From: Hymenobacter sp. BT559
Lineage (GTDB): Bacteria; Bacteroidota; Bacteroidia; Cytophagales; Hymenobacteraceae
DNA: 64,000 nt
Assembly (NCBI RefSeq): GCF_017571525.1
Contig: NZ_JAGETY010000015.1
Location: 62,001 to 126,000, forward strand
Direction of reading: 5' to 3'
The notes beneath the pieces were generated by a model. The model worked only from the letters and a program-made list of their open reading frames with translations. It was not told where the DNA came from and made no database searches. This document shows positions 49,619 to 58,640 of the stretch, piece after piece; the stretch's first letter is position 1, and every line of letters starts with the position of its first letter. The translations under genes were made by a program, and so were the position numbers.

Positions 49619-50599
49619 CTACGACTGCGCGTAGCGCTTGGGGTTGAGGCCGTAATGCTTCTCAAACAGCCGGCTGAAATGGCTTAGATTGGAAAAGCCT
49701 AGCTCATAGCCCACCTCAGCCACCGAGTGCTGGCCCTGCTTCAGCAAGAAAGCAGCCTCTCTCATGCGGGCCTGCTGGTAATAGGTGTACACCGAGCTAC
49801 CGAAGGTTTGCTTGAAAAGCTGCTTGAGCTTGGTTTCGCTCATGGCTGCCTGCTGGGCCAGCTCCCGCAACACAGGAGGCGTACTCAGGTCGGTGAGTAG
49901 CCGATTGTGCACCCGCAGCAGCCGCTCCGCGTCGGCGCTGTTGATGGGCTGATGCGGGGCCGATTCGCGCAGCACCAGCTGGCGAAATACCAGGTACAGC
50001 AGCTCCTGCACCTTCACCTGGGTGTAGAAATGGTTCAGACTATCGTGCTGGTTCGCCTCCGTGATGTGCTTGAGCAGCAGCTTGGCTTCGGCCGCCAGGC
50101 TGTCGAAAAACAGGAAGGAGCTGCCCGCTTCCGTGAGGGTAGCCAGCACCGCGTGAGACTCGCTGCCCGCCAGCAGCGCCTTCAACCGAGGAGCTTTGAT
50201 GGCCACCACTAGGTAGTGCACGGCGTGGTGAGCCGGGAAGCGAATGGTCGAGCTTAAATCGTTGGACGTAAGCTGAACGGCCGAATCGTCGCGCTGGGAA
50301 AACCGGACCTGTGGATGGTTGGCGTAGGCAATGTCGAGCGGCTGCTCGTTGTTGTAGAAGAAGATGGTAATCTGGTCATTGCCCCCCTCGAAGGCTTGGC
50401 GCTTGATAAGGAGGTCTTCCCGCAGGTCGTAGCGATGAATGATAAGCTTGAAGTCGGCCCCAAACAGCAGTTTGCGGACGTAGCCCTGGCCCAAGTGCGC
50501 GGGCAGGAAGAGCTGGTCGTTGTGCGCCGGCACCTGCAGGTACTGTGCAAACTGGGTGATAAAGTCAAAATCGGGCGTCGCAAAAAAACTGAACGTCAT
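49619..50599 (-). CDS. AraC-family transcriptional regulator
   Basis: 326 residues. The C-terminal ~100 residues hold two helix-turn-helix motifs: LRELAQQAAMSETKLKQLFK and VAEVGYELGFSNLSHFSRLF, ending GLNPKRYAQS. The N-terminal ~220 residues lack a recognisable cupin but form a probable ligand-binding domain. It sits convergent with the cupin-protein gene and probably regulates neighbours; the effector is unknown. Confidence 0.88.
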   Translation of the reverse strand: MTFSFFATPDFDFITQFAQYLQVPAHNDQLFLPAHLGQGYVRKLLFGADFKLIIHRYDLREDLLIKRQAFEGGNDQITIFFYNNEQPLDIAYANHPQVRFSQRDDSAVQLTSNDLSSTIRFPAHHAVHYLVVAIKAPRLKALLAGSESHAVLATLTEAGSSFLFFDSLAAEAKLLLKHITEANQHDSLNHFYTQVKVQELLYLVFRQLVLRESAPHQPINSADAERLLRVHNRLLTDLSTPPVLRELAQQAAMSETKLKQLFKQTFGSSVYTYYQQARMREAAFLLKQGQHSVAEVGYELGFSNLSHFSRLFEKHYGLNPKRYAQS

Positions 50600-50947
50600 G
50601 TCAGGTAAGGCAATACGCGGCGGTTGAGCAGGAGCGGTAACGCAGCTTGCCCAGGCGGCGCACAGTCTAGCCAGGGCAAGGCCCAGAGGATGAACCAGAA
50701 AACTGCTGACAATAACGGCAGCTTTCTGCTACCAGAGGCCCTGCCAGGCAGCGCGCTGCAACTGTGCCCTAGCCTCTATCAAATTCGAACTGCCCGAGTA
50801 GGCATACCACACACTTACTACGAGTGCCCGACCAGCTTTCATACCAGCAAGGGCTGAAGCGGAAGCAGTCAGCTTCAGCAGTAGTTGTGGGTGCACATAA
50901 GGGTGCACTACGCAAAAAGCCCCTTAACGGGGCTTTTTGAGGGGTTC
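50600..50947. other. Intergenic region before the tRNA operon
   Basis: 348 bp. A 55-codon plus-strand frame from ATG 50690 lacks domain or signal and is left uncalled. The right end carries the tRNA-operon terminator. Nothing else is recognised. Confidence 0.5.
50914..50938 (-). terminator. Terminator of the tRNA operon
   Basis: AAAAAGCCCC (50914-50923) pairs exactly with 50929-50938 around a TTAAC loop, followed by T on the minus strand. It lies 10 bp after the encoded CCA of tRNA-Arg. Confidence 0.8.
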
Positions 50948-51024
50948 TGGTGGCCCCAATTGGATTCGAACCAATGACCGGCTACTTAGAAGGTAGCTGC
51001 TCTATCCAGCTGAGCTATGGGGTC
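50948..51024 (-). tRNA. tRNA-Arg (TCT)
   Basis: 77 bases including encoded CCA (50948-50950). Anticodon loop CTTCTAA gives TCT; the D-stem GCTC/GAGC and T-loop TTCGAAT are normal. The acceptor stem is GACCCCA with TGGGGCC, leaving an A2-C71 mismatch. Third gene of a three-tRNA operon. Confidence 0.92.
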
Positions 51025-51044
51025 AAATCCGGTGCAAAAAAGTG

Positions 51045-51118
51045 TCGGGGTGGCAGGATTCGAACCTACGACCTCCTGCTCCCAAAGCAGGCGCGATACC
51101 GGGCTACGCTACACCCCG
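51045..51118 (-). tRNA. tRNA-Pro (TGG)
   Basis: 74 bases without encoded CCA. The acceptor stem CGGGGTG/CACCCCG and the anticodon stem CCTGC/GCAGG pair perfectly; loop TTTGGGA gives anticodon TGG. The T-loop is TTCGAAT. Confidence 0.93.
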
Positions 51119-51194
51119 AAAACTTGAATGAGGAATCAAGAATGAGAACTGATTTGCAATTCTTTCTTCTAAATTCCTCATCCTCAAACATATG

Positions 51195-51282
51195 CGGAGA
51201 AGGGGGGATTCGAACCCCCGGTAACCTTTAGAGCTACGGCAGTTTAGCAAACTACTGGTTTCAGCCACTCACCCACTTCTCC
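51195..51282 (-). tRNA. tRNA-Ser (GCT)
   Basis: 88 bases with a long variable arm, as in class II tRNAs. Acceptor GGAGAAG pairs with CTTCTCC; the anticodon loop TTGCTAA gives GCT. No CCA is encoded. First gene of the tRNA operon. Confidence 0.93.
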
Positions 51283-51323
51283 GTACAAGTGGCTTGCCGA
51301 GGCCCTGTTGGCCTTAGCGGCTG

Positions 51324-51331
51324 CAAAGATA
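51324..51331 (-). promoter_or_regulatory. tRNA operon promoter -7 box
   Basis: The minus strand reads TATCTTTG, an exact TAnnTTTG, 42 bp before tRNA-Ser. A TTC lies 22 bp upstream at the -33 position. Confidence 0.55.
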
Positions 51332-51470
51332 TGCACGTGGGCTGGATTTCTAGGAATTTTTCAGAACTTTATTCGTCATGCCCACGCAACTCTCTGCTAC
51401 GGAACCCGGTGTAAATTGCCCGGGGCAGTCGATTTCCAGTTTTGCGGGCGCTCGGGCTTCCTTTGCACGT

Positions 51471-52475
51471 ATGTTGACCTGGGCTTATCCTGATTTTTGG
51501 CTTGCCGCAACGGGGCTGGCGCTGCTGGTGGTGCTGCTAGGGCTCTATGTGGGGCGCTCGGCGCGGCTAGGGCGGCGCCTGGGGCTGGGGGTGGGCCGCC
51601 TGGCCTGGAAGCTGCCGCTGCGGCTGGTGGCCGGGGCCCTGCTGCTCGTCGCGTGGCTAGGGCCAGCGCTGGGGGTGCGCCAGCAGGCTGTGCGCAGCAG
51701 TGGGCAAGATGTATGGCTGCTGGTAGATGTATCGCGCTCGATGGATGCGGCCGACGTGGCGCCCACTCGCCTACTGCGCACCCAGGCGGCCCTGAGCGAG
51801 GTAGTAGCCGCTTTCCCGGCCGACCGGCTGGGCCTCATCGTGTTTGGCTCGCAGGCCTACGTGCAATGCCCGCTCACCTACGACCAGGCGTCCTTACAGC
51901 TTTTTCTGAATACACTGAGTACCAGGCTCACGGCGCCGGGCCCCACTACCCTGCGGGCGCCGCTCGACTTGCTGCTGACGCGGCTGGGGCCCGCCGCTCC
52001 TGCTAGCCCCACCAGCGCTGGCGCTAGCCCACCTCGCACAGTGGCGGCCGTGCTGGCCAGCGACGGCGAGGACTTTGGCGAAAACCTGGAGCCTATTCTG
52101 CAGGCACTGGGCCGTACCGGTGCCCGGGTATATACCGTGGGCGTGGGCACAGCGGTGGGCGGGCCAGTGCCCGGGCCCGGGGGCCGCACCGAGCTGCGTG
52201 ATGTCCAGGGCCGGCCGGTAGTAAGCCGCCTGCGCGAAGCGCCGCTGTTGCAGATAGCTGCCCAAACCGGGGGCCACTACGTATCGCTCAACGACCGCGA
52301 AAACGGCCTGCCCAACCTGCTGGCCAGCTTGCGCAGCCTGCCCCCCGCCAGCACTACCACGGCCCGTAGCGTGGCCGTGGCCGACAATCGCTACCGGTAC
52401 CCGCTAGGGGCCGCGCTCGTGCTACTATTGCTTGACAGCCTGATAACGGTGCGTGTGCTGCGCCTGGAACTATGA
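51471..52475 (+). CDS. BatB-like VWA-domain membrane protein
   Basis: Start at ATG 51471, giving 334 residues. Two membrane helices (FWLAATGLALLVVLLGLYVG and LRLVAGALLLVAWLGPALG) precede a von Willebrand A domain with the MIDAS motif LVDVSRSMDAADV and VLASDGEDFGENL; a final helix follows (YPLGAALVLLLLDSLITVRV). This is the BatB arrangement of the Bacteroides aerotolerance operon. BatA and a MoxR ATPase are not adjacent here. Its stop overlaps the next start (ATGA at 52472-52475). Confidence 0.88.
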   Translation: MLTWAYPDFWLAATGLALLVVLLGLYVGRSARLGRRLGLGVGRLAWKLPLRLVAGALLLVAWLGPALGVRQQAVRSSGQDVWLLVDVSRSMDAADVAPTRLLRTQAALSEVVAAFPADRLGLIVFGSQAYVQCPLTYDQASLQLFLNTLSTRLTAPGPTTLRAPLDLLLTRLGPAAPASPTSAGASPPRTVAAVLASDGEDFGENLEPILQALGRTGARVYTVGVGTAVGGPVPGPGGRTELRDVQGRPVVSRLREAPLLQIAAQTGGHYVSLNDRENGLPNLLASLRSLPPASTTTARSVAVADNRYRYPLGAALVLLLLDSLITVRVLRLEL

Positions 52476-53497
52476 AAAGCTGGCTTCTCCTGCTCTTATT
52501 GTTAAGCTCTGGCCTGCCGGGATGGCGCTGGCTGACACAAGTGCGCGAGCATAATGCGGCGCAGGAGCAGGCGCAGGCTGCCCTGGCGGGCGGCCACGCG
52601 CCCGAGGCAGTCTATTACTACCAGCAGGCGGTAGCGCTGGCGGGCCGCCGGGGCCCTAGCCCAACGCTGCTGCTCAATCTGGGGCAAGCCCAGCAGCTGG
52701 CCGGGCAGACTAGCGCAGCCCGGGCTACGTATGCGCGGCTGCTAGCCCCTACTGTGCCCGCCGCCGTGGGCAGTGCGGCCCGGCAGCAGCTGGCGGGGCT
52801 GCTGGCCCAGCAACGCCAGGTGGCGCAGGCTGTTGGGCTGCTGCGCCAGGCCCTTAAGTTGAACCCGGCCAACGCCACGGCACGCTACAACTACGAATTG
52901 CTGAGCCAATACCTGGCCGGCCAGCAACCCGACAACCCGGCCCTGCCCGCCGATGCGCCACCCCCACCCCCTAGCCCGAAGCGCAACTCCAAGGCCCCGC
53001 AGCAAAATGGCTCGGCACCTACGCCCGCCGAAAAAGCGGGCACCACGCGCCCCGGCCAGGCGCCCCGCCCTACCCCTTCGCCACCGGCCGGTACTGGCGG
53101 CACGCCACAGCCCAATATTGCCGGGCAGCCCGACCGCCAGCATCCCACCCCGGGCGCAGGCAGTAGCGCCAATGGTGGCTTGCGGCCCGGCCAGGGCGAG
53201 CGCCAGCCCCTAGCCAGCGGCGCCACGCCCGGCCGCCAGCGCGGACTAGATACCCGCGCCGCCGCAAGTGGCGCTGGCGCGCCGACCGGTATTGGTGGCC
53301 GCCCCGGCACCGAAGCGGCCACCAATGCCGACCTGCAACTGCAAACCCAGCGCGAGCGTCTTAAAGCCATGAACCTGACGCCCGCCCAGGCCCAGCAGGT
53401 ACTCGAAGCCCTGCGCGAGAGCGAGCAGCAGTATTTGCAGCAGCGGCCCCGGCCGCGCCAGGGAGCCGCCCCGGCGCCCGGCCAGCCTACCTGGTAA
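52472..53497 (+). CDS. BatC-like TPR protein with Pro/Gln-rich tail
   Basis: 341 residues, coupled to the VWA gene by ATGA. A signal peptide or anchor (MKSWLLLLLLLSSGLPGW) precedes TPR-like helices (about 35-155), for example EAVYYYQQAVALAGRRGPSP and AVGLLRQALKLNPANATARYNYEL. About residues 155-290 are low complexity, rich in Pro, Gly, Gln and Ala. A short helical end (LQTQRERLKAMNLTPAQAQQ) follows, as in other BatC/BatE-type proteins. Probable periplasmic partner of the VWA protein. Confidence 0.82.
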   Translation: MKSWLLLLLLLSSGLPGWRWLTQVREHNAAQEQAQAALAGGHAPEAVYYYQQAVALAGRRGPSPTLLLNLGQAQQLAGQTSAARATYARLLAPTVPAAVGSAARQQLAGLLAQQRQVAQAVGLLRQALKLNPANATARYNYELLSQYLAGQQPDNPALPADAPPPPPSPKRNSKAPQQNGSAPTPAEKAGTTRPGQAPRPTPSPPAGTGGTPQPNIAGQPDRQHPTPGAGSSANGGLRPGQGERQPLASGATPGRQRGLDTRAAASGAGAPTGIGGRPGTEAATNADLQLQTQRERLKAMNLTPAQAQQVLEALRESEQQYLQQRPRPRQGAAPAPGQPTW

Positions 53498-53516
53498 GCG
53501 GCAAAGCTAGCTGCCG

Positions 53517-53524
53517 TACTTTTG
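53517..53524 (+). promoter_or_regulatory. -7 box upstream of the thiolase gene
   Basis: TACTTTTG is an exact TAnnTTTG. No TTG 17-23 bp upstream. It would leave a leader of about 80 bases. Confidence 0.4.
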
Positions 53525-53613
53525 GTTCTACGAACGAAGGTTTGTTAGTTTTCTGAGCCATCTCGTTTGAGCCGGCCCTTTACCCGATTTTTCCACTCCC
53601 ACCCTCCCCTTAC

Positions 53614-54795
53614 ATGCAAGTAAAAGAAGTAGTTATCGTAGCGGCCGTGCGCACGCCTATCGGCTCATTTGGCGGCGCGCTCGCCTCGCTTTCAGCCACC
53701 GAGCTGGGCGCCATCGCCCTGAAAGGCGCCCTCGATAAAGCCGGCGTAGCGCCCGAGCTGGTCGAGCAGGTAATTATGGGCAACGTGATTTCGGCCAACC
53801 TGGGCCAGGCCCCGGCCCGCCAGGCGGCCAAAAAAGCTGGCCTGCCCGATACCGTGGAGTGCACTACCGTGAACAAGGTGTGCGCCTCGGGCTCTAAAGC
53901 CATCATGTTTGCTGCCCAGGCTATTATGCTTGGCCAGGCCGAGGTGATTTTGGCGGGGGGCATGGAAAGCATGAGCAACGTGCCCTACTACCTCGACAAG
54001 GCCCGCTTTGGCGCCAAATATGGTAATGGCCAGATGATTGACGGCCTCGTGCGCGACGGCCTCTGGGACCCCTACCACGACTACGCTATGGGCAACGCCG
54101 CCGATGCCACCGCCAAGCACTACGGCATCACGCGTGAGGAGCAGGACGCCTTTGCGCGCCAGAGCTACGAGCGCAGCGCCGCTGCTGCCCAGGCCGGTAA
54201 GAAAAAGGAAGAGATTGTGCCCGTGACCATTACGGTGCGCGGCAAAGAAACTGTGGTGAGCGACGACGAGGAGTACACCAAGGTGCAGTTTGAAAAGATG
54301 GCGGCCCTCAAGCCGGCTTTTACCAAGGAAGGCACCGTGACGGCCGCCAACGCCTCGACCCTCAACGACGGCGCCGCCGCCGTGCTGCTCATGAGCCGCG
54401 AGAAGGCCGACGAGCTGGGTATCAAGCCGCTAGCCCGTATCCGTGGCTTCGCCGACGCCGAGCAGGCCCCTGAGTGGTTTACTACCACGCCCTCGCTGGC
54501 TATTCCGAAGGCGCTGAAGAACGCCGGCCTGGACGCGAAGGACGTTGACTTCTACGAGATTAACGAAGCTTTCTCGGTGGTTTCGCTGGCCAACAACAAG
54601 CTTCTCAACCTGGAAGGCTCCAAGGTAAACGTATATGGCGGCGCCGTGAGCCTGGGCCACCCGCTAGGCGCCTCCGGCGCGCGCATCGTGACCACCCTGC
54701 TAAGCGTGCTCGACCAGGAAGGCGGCAAAATCGGCGTTACCGGCATCTGCAACGGTGGCGGTGGGGCTAGCTCCATCGTGCTCGAAAAGCTGTAA
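53614..54795 (+). CDS. Acetyl-CoA C-acyltransferase (thiolase)
   Basis: 393 residues, the normal thiolase size. The nucleophile Cys lies in TVNKVCASGSKAI (about residue 90); YEINEAFSVV and GHPLGASGAR supply the acid/base His; the second Cys is in GICNGGGGAS. It interconverts acetoacetyl-CoA and two acetyl-CoA, or cleaves longer 3-ketoacyl-CoA, in the cytoplasm. No other beta-oxidation or PHB genes are adjacent. A strong terminator follows. Confidence 0.94.
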   Translation: MQVKEVVIVAAVRTPIGSFGGALASLSATELGAIALKGALDKAGVAPELVEQVIMGNVISANLGQAPARQAAKKAGLPDTVECTTVNKVCASGSKAIMFAAQAIMLGQAEVILAGGMESMSNVPYYLDKARFGAKYGNGQMIDGLVRDGLWDPYHDYAMGNAADATAKHYGITREEQDAFARQSYERSAAAAQAGKKKEEIVPVTITVRGKETVVSDDEEYTKVQFEKMAALKPAFTKEGTVTAANASTLNDGAAAVLLMSREKADELGIKPLARIRGFADAEQAPEWFTTTPSLAIPKALKNAGLDAKDVDFYEINEAFSVVSLANNKLLNLEGSKVNVYGGAVSLGHPLGASGARIVTTLLSVLDQEGGKIGVTGICNGGGGASSIVLEKL

Positions 54796-54815
54796 GCACA
54801 AGGATTCGTAAAATT

Positions 54816-54862
54816 AAAGGAGGGTTCGCCGGGGCTGCTAGCCTGGCGAACCCTCCTTTTTT
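54816..54862 (+). terminator. Thiolase terminator
   Basis: Arms 54816-54830 and 54845-54859 pair perfectly over 15 bp with a T-run after. It lies 20 bp after the thiolase stop. Confidence 0.85.
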
Positions 54863-55053
54863 GTATAACTGCTATTGCTCGCTTGCATTGCCAGCAAAAC
54901 ACCGCTGGCTGCGCAAACCAGCACCTTGCTTCGTCGGCACGGCATGCTTTTTTAGGTACGAACCTTGCAAACCGAAGCAGGGCGTTCGCGAAACCTTTTT
55001 TAACCTTGCGTGACTTTGCGCTAAAAAAGACGCTCGTGGCGTTGTACTGACTT

Positions 55054-56505
55054 ATGCGATACCTGTTGCTTTTTTTATTGCTGCCACTGGCTAGCCAAGC
55101 TCAACGCTCCCAGCGCGTTACTATTTATTTTGACTCAACGAAGATTCATCCGCACGAGATTTTTCGGGCCCTAGTGGGCCAGGATACCGTGATGAACGGG
55201 CCCTACAAGCGCTTTTACCCCAACGGCCGTCTCGAAGCCCAGACGCGCTACACTGATGGCAAGCGCGACTCGGTGTACGTGGAGTTTCACGCCAACCGTG
55301 GGCGGCGGCTGGAGGCCACCTACGTGGCCGGCGTGCGCCAGGGCCCATTCAAAACCTACTATGCCGATGGCAAGGTGGCCCAGGTGGGCACGTTTGTGAA
55401 TGATGAGCCCGACGGGCCGCTCACGACCTACTTTCCCACCGGCGAAATCAAGTTGCAAACGACGCTCGTGAAAGGCCAGCCCAATGGCGCCGTGCGCGAG
55501 CTTTACGCCAGCGGCCAGTCGGCGGCCGAAGTCACCTACGCCAACGGTCAGCCCAACGGCCCGGTGAAGTTTTTCTACCCTAGCGGCAAAGTGCAGAGCG
55601 AGGGTACGCTGCGCAATGGCCTGCTATCCAGCTCGTACAAGACCTACTACGAAACCGGCCAGCTCGAAAGCGAAACCGTGATGAACGACCAGACCGGCAA
55701 GGGCAGCTACCGCTCGTACTACCCCACCGGCCAGCTCCAAACCGAGGGCACCTACGCCCCGGCCGCCGTGCGCGAGCGCCAGGTCACGAATAAGCTCGGC
55801 GACGACCTCACCAAGCGCGTGGCCCCGCGCACCGGCACGGCTGCCCTCGATGGCCCCGCCACCTCCTACTATGCAAGCGGCAAGGTGAAGGGCAAAACCA
55901 CCTACCGCCTGGGCGTGCCCACCGGCCACGCCGTGGTATACTACGAAACCGGTCAGCTGAAAGAAGAAACTGACTACTCCGCCCAGGGCCGCGACCGCAA
56001 GGTGGTGCGCTACTACGATGCCGCCGGCCAGCCCCGCCAAGCCGAGGAGCAGTATAAGAACAACCGGCCGGCCGGTACCTGGCGCGAGTATTACCCCGAT
56101 GGCAAGACCCCGCGCCAGGTGGAAGCGTATGGGCCAACCGGCAAGCTCACCGGCGAGCGCCTCACCTATTTCGACAACGGCAAGGTGCAGATTCGCCAGC
56201 AGTTTGACGTAAACGGCCTGCAAACCGGGCCGGGTGAGGAATACTTTGCCAGCGGCCAGGCGCGCAAGGAAGCTAACTACCTGAAAGGCCTGCTAGCCGG
56301 CGATTTCAAAGAGTACCACGAAGACGGCAGCCCGGCCGTGACGGGCCAGTACAAAAACGGCAAGCAGAGCGGCCAGTGGACGTATTACAAAGCCGATGGC
56401 CACAGCATCGAGCGCCAGGTAACGTATCGCGACGGTCGCCCCCAAGGCTCGGGCTCGCGGCCCAAGCTGAATGGCAAGCCCTACGTGCCGAAAGCCAAGA
56501 AATAA
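55054..56505 (+). CDS. YwqK/MORN-repeat secreted protein
   Basis: 483 residues with a signal peptide ending near SQAQ. At least twelve copies of a ~22-residue MORN-like motif (GxYxxYYPxGxLxxE) run through the length, for example GPYKRFYPNGRLEAQTRYTD, GSYRSYYPTGQLQTEGTYAP and GTWREYYPDGKTPRQVEAYG. Databases often call such proteins YwqK antitoxins, but a toxin is not present and the repeats are structural. Probably an extracytoplasmic beta-rich scaffold; function unknown. A terminator follows. Confidence 0.85.
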   Translation: MRYLLLFLLLPLASQAQRSQRVTIYFDSTKIHPHEIFRALVGQDTVMNGPYKRFYPNGRLEAQTRYTDGKRDSVYVEFHANRGRRLEATYVAGVRQGPFKTYYADGKVAQVGTFVNDEPDGPLTTYFPTGEIKLQTTLVKGQPNGAVRELYASGQSAAEVTYANGQPNGPVKFFYPSGKVQSEGTLRNGLLSSSYKTYYETGQLESETVMNDQTGKGSYRSYYPTGQLQTEGTYAPAAVRERQVTNKLGDDLTKRVAPRTGTAALDGPATSYYASGKVKGKTTYRLGVPTGHAVVYYETGQLKEETDYSAQGRDRKVVRYYDAAGQPRQAEEQYKNNRPAGTWREYYPDGKTPRQVEAYGPTGKLTGERLTYFDNGKVQIRQQFDVNGLQTGPGEEYFASGQARKEANYLKGLLAGDFKEYHEDGSPAVTGQYKNGKQSGQWTYYKADGHSIERQVTYRDGRPQGSGSRPKLNGKPYVPKAKK

Positions 56506-56527
56506 CGAGGCCGCGGGTACTTAGTTT

Positions 56528-56571
56528 AAAGTCAGACAAGCAGCTGCACAGTCAGCTGCTTGTCTGACTTT
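56528..56571 (+). terminator. Terminator after the MORN gene
   Basis: A perfect 19-bp stem, 56528-56546 with 56553-56571, with a CACAGT loop and T-rich end. It lies 22 bp after the stop. Confidence 0.85.
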
Positions 56572-56697
56572 TGCCTTTCGGCACAGGCTGCACTAAGAGT
56601 CCGTTAGGGCGCAAAATAGGGATAGTTAACGGGCGAAGGGGCTAGTAGCTTCGGCGGCGCGGCTGCCACTAGGGCAGCATGCTTAGCTCCTACTATT

Positions 56698-58635
56698 ATG
56701 TGGGCATTCCTACTTCCTGCGCTGCCCACCACTATCGGTAGTTGGCCGGCTTATGCACTCTTTTACCTATTGGGGTTTGGGCTAGCTGGCGGGCTGCTGG
56801 TGGCGAGGGGGCGGCGCTACCCGTGGCAGCCCTGGCTGCTGCTGATAGCGGGCACTGTGCTAGCCCTCATTGCGGGTACCCGCGTGGCTGCTGGTACCGC
56901 CGCCGATTGGCAGGCCTTGCTCACGCACGGCCACTGGGGCACGGGCGCGCCACTGGGCCGCACGGTGCTGGGCGGCATGGTAGCAGCCGTATTAGCCCTG
57001 GCTGGACTGCGGCGCTGGCTGGGTTTTGGGCGAGGCGCCACCGATGCCTTTGCCCTGCCCCTACTGTTGGGGCTAGCCCTACAGGGCGTGGGCTGCCTGC
57101 TAGCGGGCTGCTGCTATGGCGAGTTGCTGGGGTCCGGGCCAGGCATAGGAATAGGCTACCCGGCCGGTACCGAGCCGTGGGCCGCACAGGTGGCTAAGGG
57201 ACTAGTATCGCCAGTGGCAGCCGTGAGTTTGCCAGTACACGCGGCGCCTCTTTACCAGATTATCCTGTGCCTACTTATCGCTGGAGGCTTAGTAGCCAGT
57301 CGGCGGCAACTTGCACGGCGGCCGGGCGTGGCCCTGCCCCTAGCGCTAGGAGTGTTCGCGGCAGGGCGGCTCGTGCTGGAAGGTTGGCGAGACCCTATGG
57401 GCGACGTACTGGGAACTGGCCTTTGGTACGGGCTCAAACCGGTACAAGGTGGCCTAGCAGTAGCCGCCTTGGTACTGTTGTTATTGGCTCATTACCGTTG
57501 GGGCCAATTTTCCCTAGTGGGTCCGCCTGCTGAAAAAGACACTGCTTTAGAAGGCCTACCCAACCGCCCGCTCGCCTATCTCGCGCTGGTAGTGAGCCTA
57601 CTTGTGTTGCCGCTCTGGCTGCTGCCGGGCCAGCTAACGATAGCCGAAACGTTGGTGCTGCGGACACTGCTGCTACCCGTGCTGGCGCTGGAGGCTGTGC
57701 GCTGGGGACGGGCACTGCGGGTGGCCGGGCCGCTACCGGCGGCATTATTGGTGGTCGGCTTTGCCCTGATGAGCCAGGCACCCGCCCCTAGCAACCCTCC
57801 GGCCAATGCCTTTGCAGAACCTGCGCAATCGCTAACGGTGAGTGCCAGCGGACTGACGGGCAGCAGCTACCAGCTTTATAAAGATTATAGCACGTGCAGC
57901 ACGCCCCAAGCCAACATCACCACTTTTCCTGGTTATCACCAGCGCTATAATGCGGCGACTTTGGGGGCGGCATTCACGCAACGCCTGCCCATGGAGGGTG
58001 ACAAGCGGCTTACATTTGGACTAGCCGGCACGCTGGGCGCCACCCACTTTGACCCATCCGCCGGCCAATTGCTGCTTGGGGGCCAGCGCGGCGACTCGGC
58101 TTATATCTTAAATGCAGCAACAAGCCGCCGACTGACCGACCTGAATCCATACCTCGAATACACGGCCATCGGCCAAAAGCGGGGCTACCTACGCCTAGCG
58201 CTAGGCATGCACCTGAGCCGCCAGCTAGCTTACGACTACGTGGTGGAGCCGCTGCGTAGCCGAGGGCCCCAGCTTGGTGCGTTGGTCGAGTTTGGCGCAG
58301 CCCGCCTGCTTTGGGTGCATATAAGTAACAGCTACGGCCCCGATGCCTTGGGCAATGGCTTATTTCGGGTGGGGCTAGGCTCAAGCTTTGGCCACAAGCG
58401 CCTCACAATGCTCGCCGGCATTACGGGAGCCAATAGCAACACCTACAGCAACGGCTGGCTTACCTTATTTATACTCGGTCAACCCAGCTATACTGCCCCT
58501 ACTGGCTACTACCTGCAAGCGCGCTGGCAAGCCACACCCACCTGGCTGCTGGAAGGCAGTGCCACCAGCAATTTTAACGACATGAGCCAACTCACGCTAG
58601 GCACACGCTACCGCTTGCCGCTGGGCAGCCGCTAG
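56698..58635 (+). CDS. Fusion: Lgt-like membrane domain plus C-terminal beta-rich (barrel-like) domain
   Basis: 645 residues. Residues ~1-365 form a polytopic membrane domain of the prolipoprotein diacylglyceryl transferase-like family: about nine helices, with VGCLLAGCCYGELLG (132-145), GIGYPAGTEPW and VHAAPLYQII in the positions of the Lgt YP and HPxQLYE motifs, and GRLVLEGWRDP. From ~375 the sequence has no membrane helices but alternating strands (RLTFGLAGTLGATHF, YLRLALGMHLSRQLAYDYVV, NGLFRVGLGSSFGHKRLTML), ending LTLGTRYRLPLGSR, like an outer-membrane barrel or beta-sandwich. Such a join is unusual. The catalytic Arg/His set of true Lgt is not fully conserved, so the activity is uncertain. 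Starts at ATG 56698; 5 bp from the convergent topB end. Confidence 0.72.
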   Translation: MWAFLLPALPTTIGSWPAYALFYLLGFGLAGGLLVARGRRYPWQPWLLLIAGTVLALIAGTRVAAGTAADWQALLTHGHWGTGAPLGRTVLGGMVAAVLALAGLRRWLGFGRGATDAFALPLLLGLALQGVGCLLAGCCYGELLGSGPGIGIGYPAGTEPWAAQVAKGLVSPVAAVSLPVHAAPLYQIILCLLIAGGLVASRRQLARRPGVALPLALGVFAAGRLVLEGWRDPMGDVLGTGLWYGLKPVQGGLAVAALVLLLLAHYRWGQFSLVGPPAEKDTALEGLPNRPLAYLALVVSLLVLPLWLLPGQLTIAETLVLRTLLLPVLALEAVRWGRALRVAGPLPAALLVVGFALMSQAPAPSNPPANAFAEPAQSLTVSASGLTGSSYQLYKDYSTCSTPQANITTFPGYHQRYNAATLGAAFTQRLPMEGDKRLTFGLAGTLGATHFDPSAGQLLLGGQRGDSAYILNAATSRRLTDLNPYLEYTAIGQKRGYLRLALGMHLSRQLAYDYVVEPLRSRGPQLGALVEFGAARLLWVHISNSYGPDALGNGLFRVGLGSSFGHKRLTMLAGITGANSNTYSNGWLTLFILGQPSYTAPTGYYLQARWQATPTWLLEGSATSNFNDMSQLTLGTRYRLPLGSR

Positions 58636-58640
58636 GCCCC

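Noticed and set aside
50624..50857. 77-codon plus-strand frame before the tRNA operon
   Set aside because: Weak composition and no homology recognised; an inner ATG (50690) gives 55 codons but no other support.
55054..56505. Toxin-antitoxin module (YwqK antitoxin label)
   Set aside because: No toxin partner; MORN repeats and a signal peptide indicate an exported structural protein.
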